From Ifrita kowaldi (Eukaryota; Chordata; Aves; Passeriformes; Cinclosomatidae), in the NCBI GenBank assembly GCA_013398055.1, contig VZRS01002791.1, positions 1-64,000 on the forward strand: a DNA stretch of 64,000 nt, in the 5' to 3' direction. Below are positions 14,301-26,300 of the stretch, piece after piece (within the stretch, counting starts at the first letter, position 1; each line of letters begins with the position of its first letter). The notes below the pieces were generated by a model. The model worked only from the letters and a program-made list of their open reading frames with translations. It searched no databases and was not told the origin of the DNA. A program made the position numbers and the translations under genes.

Positions 14301-17300
14301 ACTGCCAGGGATCCAGGGGTAGCCACACCCCTCTGGGCACCCTGTGCCAGGGCCTCACCTCCCTCACAGGGTGGAGGGAGGAATTCCTTCCCAAGATCCC
14401 ATCCATCCCTGCCCTCTGGCACTGGGAAGCTATTCCCTGGGTCCTGTCCCTCCAGGCCTTGTCCCCAGTCCCTCTGCAGCTCTCCTGGAGCCCCTTTAGG
14501 CCCTGGGAGGGGCTCTGAGCTCTCCCTGGAGCCTTCCCTTCTCCAGGGGAACATTCCCAGCTCTCCCAGCCTGGCTCCAGAGCAGAGGGGCTCCAGCCCT
14601 GGAGCAGCTCCGGGGCCTCCTCTGGACTCTCTCCAGCAGCTCCAGCTCCTGCTGCTGTTGGCCCCAGGGCTGGGGCAGCTCTGCAGGTGGGGTCTCACCT
14701 GAGTGGGGCACAAATCCTCTCAGAAAAGTAGGAAGATCCTCCAAAAGATGACGCTTTGTGTTCAGTGTCATCAATCCTACTGATTAAAGTTGAGGTCAGT
14801 GGTGAGTTTGATTAGTGCTTTCCATGATTTAGTCACCGATGAGCCAGCGTGTTGTGCAGGTATTAAGCTGCAGGGCTCCATTTTCAGGAGCTGTATAGAT
14901 TTCCTTAAAATAGAATTTTTAGTTTTGAGCAACAGATGCTGCCCAGTGTGAAAGAATTCTTTGGGTTACTATGAAAGCAGAGTTACTGTAAAATATTGGA
15001 ATCTTCCCAGGCTGACTATGCTCAAAAGCCAAGTTAGTGTGAAAACTTGAGAATCCCTAGGGAAAGAATTGATGGTTGGAAGATCCATAGCTGTGGAAAG
15101 AGGTTCTCATAGGTATATTTCTCCTATAAATTGGCAAAGCAAATGGAAAGATGAGAATGAAATTACAGGAGGAATTGAACAGTGTGGAATGTAATTGTTA
15201 AGCACCTCATTAGGAGAAGTGGTTAGATACTATTACCCTCCTCCCTGCACCCTCAAAATGTTCTTCAGCTTGGATTTATGGAATGTTTTGTCTTTGCCAG
15301 GTACTTACCAGTCTCATTAATAAATATATTTTTATTTCTGAAGGACTATTCTGAAAGACAGCCGATTTTTCCGCTACTTGCACACAGCGGTGATAGTGAG
15401 TGGGACCATGCTGGTGTTTGGGGGGAACACTCACAATGACACCTCCATGAGCCACGGAGCCAAGTGCTTTTCTTCGGATTTTATGGCCTATGATATTGGT
15501 AAGTTCTTGCAGAAATAACAACAAACTGCCAAACAGTTGGCTATTCCAAGGGAGCTGTCTTCAGTTTGCCTTCGGAATGACTGGTTTGCATGCTGGGTGT
15601 GTTATCCCAAACGGTGCTGGGCACAGGGATGTGCAATCAGGAGAGGCTCATTAGCTTGCTGTGGAATTCCAAGCAAATGAGGTGAGTGATTTCCAGTTAC
15701 AGACAGCAGCAGTTCCTTCGTCAGCAGTTTATACACAACCTTGGGCATTAAAAATGAGGTTTTAAACTTCATATTGTTACAGAATCATAAAATCATGGAA
15801 TCATTAAGGTTGGAAAAAACCTTTAAGATCACCAAGTCCAGCTGGCACTGCTATCATTTTCATCACTAAACCATGTCCTCAAGTGCCACATCCACACCTT
15901 TTTTGAACAGTTCCAGAGATGGTGACTCCATCACTGCCCTAGGCAGCTTGTTCCAGTGTTTTGCAACCCTTTGCATCAAAAAATATTTCCTAATATCTAA
16001 TGTACGTCTTCCCTGGCACAGCTTGAGGCTGTTTCCTGTACTGCTGTCTCAGCCATAAATCTCTCCTGATGTTTTGAGTGTGTTTTAATCTATGACTGAT
16101 CAAAATTTCATGTTCTTAGGACAGTTACAAACACTAGACCCTGCTGAAACTCAACCTCTACAGTGCACACTCTTGTTTTAACTGCTTTATTCAATAATAA
16201 AGCCAAATTATTCGGTTGGATTTGCTGAGTTTCAGTAGCCAGGAGAGGGCAGCATTTATTTGTGAATTTGGATTCCAGAGACTGAGTTTAAGAAGAACAA
16301 GGAAAGATGAGATGAAATTACATAAAAGAAGGTACATACACACCCAGATAATTCACACTGGGGAAAAACGCCACTCTGTACTCTGGCATTCGCCTTTTGC
16401 TCTCAGAATGCCCTGAACGTGGGTTCCCTGAAATAATCATGTAAATCTGAAATCTCCAAGTGACTGTCCACTCAGATCCCACTCCTGCTTGTGAGAGGAA
16501 AATGCAAGTGAATACTTAGATCATCAAGGTTTGGTATCCTTGTGCCATTTTGCTCTCTGTTGCAGCAGTCATTCCATTCTGCCTCCTGTGATTTCTAGTC
16601 ACATCCCTTTGGAATTTTTGTGTGCTCCTAACTGGCTTTATTTTGATTTTTTTTTTTTTAATTGAAGAATTAAAATGAGATATTTGACCGGCTGGGATGG
16701 GGCTTGGAGCAGCCTGGTCTAGTGGAAGGTATCCCTGCCCATGGCACATAGCTGAAATGAGATTGTCTTTAAGGTGCTATCCAGCCCAGAGTATTTTGTC
16801 ATTCTGTGGCAGTCATGAACAGTTTGATTTTTTTAAACTTTGGTAGCAATAACGATAGATTTTTCTTTCTGCATTCTGCCATCTGCCCTGACCTATTGAA
16901 CTCTCTGTTAGATGTAAAACACAAATTGCATTAATTTGACAAAATATGCCAATAATGATGTTCATTTTGATTCACTTGATGTAACAGACAGGTTCATGTT
17001 ACATGACATGAGTGGTGTAGTCAACATCCCCTGTTCTCATCCCCAGATACTCACCGACATGGGGAGCTTACATTGATTTTACTTCACGTGATGGGTGAGA
17101 GGTGTTCTTGAGTCCCCTCATTCCTTAGAGAAGAGACTCTCAGCCTGTAAAGAACAGCTTTTTTTTTTTCAGAAATAAGACCACTTCTTCTGTTCTCTTC
17201 ATTGCAGGAACAGAATCATGCCCATTGTGCATGATTTTCCTTATCCCATGTGACTAGGAATAAATTAGGTGGAGGCTCATCATTTGTGTCACAGCAGAAA

Positions 17301-20300
17301 CACCTTTTCAGTGGTTCTTCATGTGCATGATCTGTGCAGTAATCAATTACCCTGGTCATGCTCATGTTGGTCTCCATGGGAATAAGCCCATAAAGCCCCC
17401 CTGTTATCTATCCCTTGATGTTCCCTTGAAGTCACCCAGGAGAAAACCAAGCAAGGTCAGTTGATACCGAGGGCCTTCAGTGGAGAGGCTTAATAATTGT
17501 CTTTATTCCCTGCTTTTATAGTGTGCTGTCTGGCTGGTTTGCTCATTCTTTACATCTCGTCGATTAGTGATCGTGATTGATTAATGATCATAGTGATTGT
17601 TGGAAGACTGGAGAGAAGTGGAATTAAACCCAGTCTGAAACAAATGCTTCAAACCCAGGTCTTCTCCTTAACCTTTGCCATTAAAACTTATTTTGATAGT
17701 AACTAATTTTATTTATGTCATCAAATTTTTCTGGTTTTCCCTCCTCGAATTTCCAAGTAGTCAGAGCACATGCACTGAGTGTTGTGAGGACATAAAATCT
17801 TTTTTCTGTGCGGGACAATGCTAACAGTGTGCACTGAGATGGTGAGCAATAAAAGTTCTTGAATGCTTCTTCTGCTTTATTCTCTGCTTGACCAGGTTGG
17901 AGGATATTCAGTCCAAATTGTCCAGATACTGCCTAGTTTGGGAAGGTTTCAGGATAACAGTCCCGCTGTGTGCATGTGCTGTTCTTGTTGATTCTCAGGA
18001 CAAGCCTTTGGGTTGTTGGCATTTGGGTTGGTGAGCACTTGGGCAGAGCTGTCTCCCAGTATTTTCTCTATTTTCTGCACACTGAAATGGCCAATTAGCT
18101 CTTCCTATCCCCAAAACTGGTCTGTCTGGCCTTTGTCAAAAAGTTCCCTGCTCTGCAGCAGCTTTGGGTGGAAAAATGCCTGACTTAAATCCTCTACCTC
18201 CTACTTACGTAAAGGTGCTACTTTTATCATGATCTTTCCTCCCCACGGAAGAGAAACTAAAACTCTTCTATTTACCCCATCAAAATTCTGATGACAAACA
18301 TAGGGAGAAGCTGGATGTTTTTATAGCTGATATGTTATGTTTGAACAGTACATTTAATAAATCCTGGCATTGTAAGTTTTAGGTTAAGTCAGGAAGGAGA
18401 AGATTCTTCATAGTCTCAAAATTACTCGGTTTTTCCAATACTTGATCTCTGGTTAAAGATGGGAAAGAAGCTTAGAAAGCAAAATATTCCAGGCCTTCTG
18501 TTAATCCAGAAAAACATGTTTCTTGGCCTCACATAACACACAACTTGATGTCTGAAAAATTGCAAATTGCTGTCCAATTTTTCTGAAGTCTCCTATTAAA
18601 AATTGGAACTGTGATGCTTGGCTCAGGAGTGATGCTGGGCTAGGTTAAATTGTTTGAAAATGGAGCAAATGACATGTAAAAATAAATTTCAAAATCACAG
18701 TTTATCAAAGTACTAAATCTGTGTGTTCTGTCTTTTCTTTATCAGCACTCTTGAACAAAATTGCTCTGCATCTGTTGTTTTATCCAACAATTTTCCAGTT
18801 AAATTAAGTAAAATAATAAAACTTTGTTTTTCTTTGCCCTTTCAGTTTATCCATGGACTAGTTTGGTTTGTGGGCTTTTTTTTTTCCAGAGGGTCAGTCC
18901 ATGCCACAATGGTTTTATCTTGTATTAAAGAATCTTAGGAGTATTTGAGGGCTCTGTAGATCTTTACAGAAGATTGACTTTTCTGTCTTAATTGCATAAA
19001 TTGCATCCAAGTGCCTCTGGGATATTGGCCCCCAAGGTGATCCATTCCCTTTATGAAATTTAAGTGTTATGAATTGGACTGAGTTTTCCTACTTTTGTTC
19101 CTTTGCTCAGCGGGTTAGATGTTTCTTAGTTTGTTTTTTCTCCCATGCTGCCCAAAGGAAAATATTACCTGAGAAACCAAGTAAAAATTGAAGCAGAACT
19201 TATAAATGTTATGCTAATAGAAAAAGATGGAATAATCTAACATTGTATTAAAAGAGAAAAACAGCCACAAATCCTTAAGCTATGATGAGTGAAAAATATT
19301 TTTAAAAACATGGATATCTGCCCTCTAGGAACGTAATGGCAATGGAAAAAGTCAAAAAAAGATAAGCCTCTGTTCTCAGTGATACTGGTTTGGGGCAAAA
19401 CTGCAAATAATTCATGTATAAACAGATAAAACCAGAACTTGTTACATGGTGAAAAATTCTACTAGTAAAGGAGGAAAAGCAACTTCTTCTTGTCCTGTTC
19501 CCTGGGAGCAGAGCCCGACTGCCCCCCTCCCGGCTGACCCCTCCTGTCAGGGAGTTGTGCAGAGCCACAAGGTCCCCCCTGAGCCTCCTTTTCTCCAGGC
19601 TGAGCCCCTTTCCCAGCTCCCTCAGGAATTCTCCAGCCCCTTCCCAGCCCCGTTCCCTTCCCTGGTACGCTCCAGCCCCTCAATGTCTTTATTGAAAGAT
19701 TGCAAGTACTTTGGGATCTTCCAGGAGGAAACACGCTGTGTGAGTTGTCTCATTCGTTATCCAGAGGAACATTGCTGAAACGAGTATTTTTCCCTCGTAG
19801 CTTGTGATCGATGGTCTGTCCTTCCTCGCCCGGCTCTCCACCACGATGTGAACAGGTTTGGGCACTCTGCTGTGCTGTACAACAGGTAAGGGCACAGACG
19901 TTCCGTGTCTCCGTACGTGTGCCCGTGGAGATCAGTGACTCTGGACCAGGGGCTCCTCCTTGTCCAGGGAGGTTTGGGCTGCCCCGTCCCTGGAAGTGCC
20001 CAAGGCCGGGTTGGATGGGGTTTGGAGCAACCTGGTCTAGTGGAAGGTGTCCCTGCCAATGGCACAGGGTGGAATGAGATGGGATTTAAGCTTTCTTTCC
20101 ACCCAAACCATTCTGTCATTCTGTGAATCTCGGAAAGTTTTCAGATCTTCACTCTTGCGTGTCTTCAGTATTCACCTGTTCCCATCAGCCCTTCCTCACT
20201 GGGCTAAACTGTCTCAGCTCACTTAGTTTTTCCAATAATTTGGGGTTTTTTTCATTATTTTTATATGTATTTCTATTTTTTTATTTATTTCACAGTTGTG

Positions 20301-23300
20301 CATTTCAATGTATTTCACATTAATTTCTTAGCTGCACTGACAACATTTATTTCCAAATCTGAATTTCCCTCATGCATTTTAAATTTGCCCATGTTTCACT
20401 TTACACACCTTATCCTATGGGGCTGCTCTTCCCCGGGCATGTGATGTCCAGTATTTGGGTGAAATCTTAGGTGAGATTTCGGCTGTTAAGCCTTACACAC
20501 TGTGGCAATATCCCTGTTTCCAGATGAACAGCTGTTACAGAATCAGCTGCTACTGAATCAGTGGAACCAAGTTTGAGAAATTCATTTCATAGGAGTCGTA
20601 AAATAGAATGAAAATCATATTAAAAATACTTATTATTCATACAAAACTTCTCTTTTTATTTGCCTTGACCCTTTTTCATGGGGGTGCATTGACAAACACA
20701 GATGCACAGAGAATTTCTGGGTGACATTTTTGTGTAACTACTAAATGTTTTGCCTGGTGCAATTGTGATACTGAAGAAGGTTTAAAATCCCTCACCTCTC
20801 CTGCTATGAAAATATTTTTTGTTTTGGGAGTGGTTTGGTGTCTTTTAGCTGACACAATGACTCTGCGCAGTTGTTACCAGCCATGCAAAGTGTGGTTTTC
20901 TGACAGAGGAGCAGAGACGGTGACAGCACCAAATTGTTTTGTCACAGTTTCTAAACTCTGGTTTAATGCTATGATACCATCTCCCCAATTTTTAGCCTTC
21001 CTCCATGTGTTGTCACTGCAGATTACAGGAGGATCCCACATTTTTGCAGCATTTTATGTATGATCATGTTGATCAGGTGCCCCCAAAGTTTTGGGTGAAG
21101 GGGAAGATTGGTTGATGACCTTGAATTGCTTTGACTCTGTGTTGAGTCTGTGTTGGCTTCTCTGAAACAGTGAAATTTGACTGACCTTTTCTTTAGTGCC
21201 TCCCTTAACCAAGAGCTATTTATTTGGATTTATATATGCTGGCATGTAATAAAACACTTCCCTCAGACCTTAAATCCCATTTAACTGGAGCAGTGCTCTG
21301 TCCATGAAAACAGCTGCGAGTTTTTCCCTCTTTACTTCCATGTTGTCCAGCACCATGTATGTATTTGGAGGCTTCAACAGCCTCCTCCTGAGTGACATCC
21401 TGAAGTTCACACCTCAGAGATGTGAGGCTTTTGACAACGCCACGTCCTGCCTGCGGGCAGGTCCTGGCGTCAGGTGCGTGTGGGCTCCCAGCCCTCCTCG
21501 CTGCATCCCCTGGGAAAAGGCAACACTGGAGCAGCAGCAAAAGGTCTTTGAGGACTGTCCTGCCAAGCCAGGTATGTGTCACATTCTTTCTATTCCCTTT
21601 CCTGAAGGGTGTGCAGGGTCTTTTTCTCTTTCCAAATTCTGTCACGTGTTAATTGTATGCCATTGCAGTGTCAGGTTTTAGATGGGGGGCTGTGGTTGTG
21701 CTTCCACGTGTCCTGGGAGCCCTTCCTCTGACCAAATGTTATGGAGATGTGGAGAAGTTTCTATCTCCTGCTCCTGAAGCTGCTTGTTCATGAGATCTTC
21801 TTCCTGCCCTGCTTCTTGGACTTGCTTTTCTATCCCAAACAAGCATCACCAGCCAGGAACCAGGCCTGGACCATCATTCTGTAAATGTTTGAATGTTTGC
21901 TCCAGGAGTTGTGCTTGTGAGAGCCAAGAATTTGCTGATGAATGCCACGGGATGAGGAAGGGCATCTGGATCTGGTGGAGTTTTCCTGTACTCTTCAAAA
22001 GAGACAGCAGGAATACTGCTTTAGGAAAAGTTACTGTATCTTTTTGGTAGCGGGTTGGAACCAGATGATCTTTAAGGTCCCTTCCAACCCAAACCATTTT
22101 GGGATTCTATGATTCTATTTATACAGGCAGACAAAGTGAATGAACGTTTTAAGGTCTGATTCCTGTATTTCTCCATAGGATAATTTTAAACAGCTTTATC
22201 CTGATACATTCATTGCTCTGAATTGATTATACAACCCTTGATTCTGTAACAGATGTGNTGTCAGGTTTTAGATGGGGGGCTGTGGTTGTGCTTCCACGTG
22301 TCCTGGGAGCCCTTCCTCTGACCAAATGTTATGGAGATGTGGAGAAGTTTCTATCTCCTGCTCCTGAAGCTGCTTGTTCATGAGATCTTCTTCCTGCCCT
22401 GCTTCTTGGACTTGCTTTTCTATCCCAAACAAGCATCACCAGCCAGGAACCAGGCCTGGACCATCATTCTGTAAATGTTTGCTCCAGGAATTGACCTTGT
22501 GAGAGCCAAGAATTTGCTGATGAATGCCACGGGATGAGGAAGGGCATCTGGATCTGGTGGAGTTTTCCTGTACTCTTCAAAAGAGACAGCAGGAATACTG
22601 CTTTAGGAAAAGTTACTGTATCTTTTTGGTAGCGGGTTGGAACCAGATGATCTTTAAGGTCCCTTCCAACCCAAACCATTTTGGGATTCTATGATTCTAT
22701 TTATACAGGCAGACAAAGTGAATGAACGTTTTAAGGTCTGATTCCTGTATTTCTCCATAGGATAATTTTAAACAGCTTTATCCTGATACATTCATTGCTC
22801 TGAATTGATTATACAACCCTTGATTCTGTAACAGATGTGCAGCCTTTAATTATTAAATAGAAATTGATGTAAGGGGACATTGCCTTGCTGGGCTCTCAAT
22901 GCACAATAAATTTTCACAAAACACAGGCAATAAATAATTTGAAAGATGAAAGAAAAGTTCAAGCTGCGCATGGAAATGCTCCCCTTGAAGGCCAGGCTTG
23001 CAGGAAGATGGGCCTGTGGTGGGAGATGGCCACTGTCCTGATGGAATATCCTCTGGCATCATTTCCCTGGGCATTGGCGTGTCTGAGTTCATGTCCTTCC
23101 GTGTCGTGGTGCATTATTTTCTGATGGTGTGTTTTAGGGCTCCTTGGGCACTAAAAATGATTGCTGCTGTAAATAAAAGCAATTTTCTATCAGTTCAAAC
23201 ACATGAAAGTACCTGATTTTAGCTGCTAACAGAAAATCTACAGGCACTGCTGTTTGGTTGTATCTTTTGCTGCAAATAATCAAGTTCTTAGAGCTTTGTC

Positions 23301-26300
23301 AGGAAATGCCTGGTTTTGGTCATGCAGGTTTTTTTCTTTAATAGTTGTAGACAATGAAAAATGTGATCAGATTACAGACTGCTACAGCTGCACAGCCAAC
23401 ACAAACAGCTGTCAGTGGTGCTCTGACCAGTGTATCCCAGCACACAACAACTGCACAGAGGAACAGGTAATGGCTATTAACACTTCCTTGGTTTAACTTT
23501 ACCCCTTGGAATAGCAAATGTCCACATGTTTTCACCTGTCAGTCTTATGATCCCTGTTTTGTTATTCCCAGTGCATGTCTAGCTCAAAAGTGCTACATGC
23601 TTGGGTTTTTTCAATTTGATCCAAGGGTTTTGCATGGTATTTTCCAATGAATTTAGGAGGATGGCTGTGGGCAGGGGAAGAGGTGGAGGTTTCACCATGG
23701 TATGATTATTCATTAATCACATTTTGGGTTTGATATCAAGAGGGCTTTCCCTAGGAAAAAAGAAAATAACCCTCTTGTAAAAGCTTTAGTACAGAAAACA
23801 TGTCAGGTGGTGTTTTGGGGGAATATCTTGGATAACCAGTCCAGGCTGTGCCCAGTTCCACAGCTTTTGGATATCTAAATTGCTTTGTAGAGCTGAACTG
23901 TGATATTTAGTGTTGTAATTATGGCTGTTATAAACCCACATGGGTTGGATATCGGAAAAAGCCTCACCTGTGCTATTTATTTTAGGTTCCTGTTACTCTC
24001 TATGACAATTGTCCCAAGGATAATCCTGCCTATTACTGTAACAAAAAGACGAGTTGTAAAAGCTGTGCCATGGATCAAAACTGTCAGTGGGAACCTAGGA
24101 ATCAGGAGTGCATCGCTTTGCCAGGTAGGTACTGGTGGCATAACCCAAATTCACCCAGTCCAAGAGTTGTTGCAGGGTGTTTTTTTAATTTTTGTTGGTT
24201 TTACTTCCAAATCTGTAATTTTTAGTGTTAAGCTGGAGCAAATAATGTTGTTTAATCATACCAGCCTTGGTATGAAACTTAATTTGTAGTAAATCCAGCA
24301 AGTCTGCTGGAATATTTTTCAGTCCCAGTTGTCTGAAGAGGACTATGATCACTCATATAATTATCAGGCTGTATTTCATCTCTTCCTTTTCATTTGATAA
24401 AAGCTGTTGATAATAGGCTTCTGCAAGATATTAGATTTAATAATGCATGCTATTTAATTTAGGAACTAAAATTGTGCAAAAGCATAATGGCACATACTGG
24501 ACAAATGAGGCAAGTAACACCTGAAGTGTTTAAGGAAAATTCTCCTATTAGAATGTTTCCAGGGGAGCTCACAGGAGTTGGTTATTAGCTCCCTTGCAGT
24601 AATTTTTTTTTTTTTTATCCCAGTTACTGGGAGAGAAATACAGGATCTTCAGTGATTAACATTTGTAGGTAATAAAGTATAGAGAAAGAGGAGAAAACCC
24701 AGGATATTTTAATGGACGTGGAAAGCCTTCCCCAAGGAACCGGTAGGTCTGGACATGTCCAGGTCTGGTGTTTGCTAGTCTGCAACAGCTAAAAGTTGAG
24801 GAGACTTTGAAGAAGAACAATGAGAGTGAGAAAAACATCTTTTAGTGAGATAGATAAAGAGCTTGGTCTGTTTTATTTGATGTAGAAAAGGTGATGACTT
24901 GATCATATGTGTAAAAAGCTCATATGAAAAATTGACACTTGACAGCTCTTCCATCTGCTAAGTCTGAATTCACACTGGAAATGCCCGTCAGGGTTTTTTC
25001 TGTAAGGGAAATAATTAATCCAAAGTGTAAGGAGTTCTCCAGTAGTGGGGTTGTGCTCAAGATGAAGCAGGGATTAATCCTGGAAGTTTGTGCTGTGGAG
25101 AGGATTAGCCCAACAACCCTCTCAGGCCAAAAGGTCCCCTAACAACTGTGGGTGAGTAAGTGGCTTTAAGACATCAACAAAATACAAGTTTGATTTTTTT
25201 TCCTCTTTCTCCTTCAACAATTTTACTATTCAATGTTGCAGTAAGTGCTTTGATTACATACTGCAGATAACTAAATGTTGATGTCAGACTTCAGCTCCCT
25301 TAAACGGATTTCTTTCTCCTCCAATATTATTATGCATCAGCATTTCTGAGCACACCTCTAAGTCACACTGGTTTGGGATGGGGTTGTAGGTGTTTTTTAG
25401 TGGAAGGGAGTAGAATCAATAAGGCTGGAAAATACCTCCAAGATCATCATCATCATCAAGTTCAACCTTTGTCCCAACCTCACCATGCCCACTAAGCCAC
25501 AGCACTAAGGGCCATGTCTGCTCGTTTTCTGAACACTTCCAGGGGTGAGGACTCCACCATTCATCTGGGCAGCCCCTTCCAATGCCTGACAACCCTCTCC
25601 ATGAAGAAATTTTCCTTATTACGCAACCTAAACTTTGCCTGGCACAACTTGAGGGCATTTCCCCTTGTTCCCTGGGATTTCCCCCCGGCTGCCCCCTCCT
25701 GTCAGGGAGTTGTGCAGAGCCACAAGGTCCCCCCTGAGCCTCCTTTTCTCCAGGCTGAGCCCCTTTCCCAGCTCCCTCAGGAATTCTCCAGCCCCTTCCC
25801 AGCCCCGTTCCCTTCCCTGGACACGCTCCAGCCCCTCAGGGTCTCTCCAGAGCTGCCCCCAGCACTGGAGGTGCCCCAGCAGTGCCAGCACAGGGGACGG
25901 GCACTGCCCTGGCCCTGCTGCCACTCCAGTGCTGGCACAGCCCAGGGGCCACTGGCCTCTTGCTCACCTGGGCTCATGTTTTTTCATGGTTCTTTCACTA
26001 CCTTGATTGATGGTCACCTGCATCTCTGGGTTGACTTTTTTTCTCCCCCTTGTCCCCCAGAAAATATCTGTGGAACAAACTGGCATTTGGTTGGCAACTC
26101 CTGCCTGAAGATCACCAATGCCAAGGAGAACTACGATCATGCCAAACTGTCCTGCAGGTCCAACGGTGCTTTATTGGCTTCTCTCACCACCCAGAAGAAG
26201 GTGGAATTTGTTCTGAAGGAGCTGCAGAAGATGCAGTCTTCGGTGAGTGCTTCTCTTATATGTCCCTTGCGTAATAAAGCTGTGGCTGTGGAGAAATCCT

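Larger units (their letters stand above)
13071..15343. other. ATRN intron
   Basis: An intron of 2.27 kb with a gtaagt donor. It holds two antisense CR1 pieces side by side (14098-14707), listed separately. The acceptor is tttctgaag, a less common AAG end. I see nothing else. Confidence 0.75.
15499..19800. other. ATRN intron, 4.3 kb
   Basis: A gtaagt donor and a tccctcgtag acceptor. It holds three CR1 pieces, listed separately. Positions 16810-19488 (2.7 kb) show no recognisable repeat, gene or RNA. Confidence 0.75.
21572..23344. other. ATRN intron carrying an assembly duplication
   Basis: A gtatgt donor and a tttaatag acceptor. Most of the intron consists of two near-identical direct copies separated by a single N at 22258 (see the repeat entries). 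Its apparent length of 1.77 kb is therefore probably inflated by about 580 bp. Confidence 0.8.

Noticed and set aside
16216..16416. Frame containing IIHTGEKRH, which looks like a zinc-finger linker
   Set aside because: There is no C2H2 spacing around it (no C-x2-C and no proper H-x3-H), and it is a single short frame inside an intron. A chance match is more likely, though a very degraded zinc-finger fragment cannot be fully excluded.
21669..22839. A genuine tandem duplication in the ATRN intron
   Set aside because: The copy begins exactly at a single N, and the same pattern recurs at 55482. An assembly join is the simpler explanation.
25442..25457. Short (atc)5 microsatellite
   Set aside because: It is too short and inside a CR1 copy; noted with that element rather than as a separate feature.
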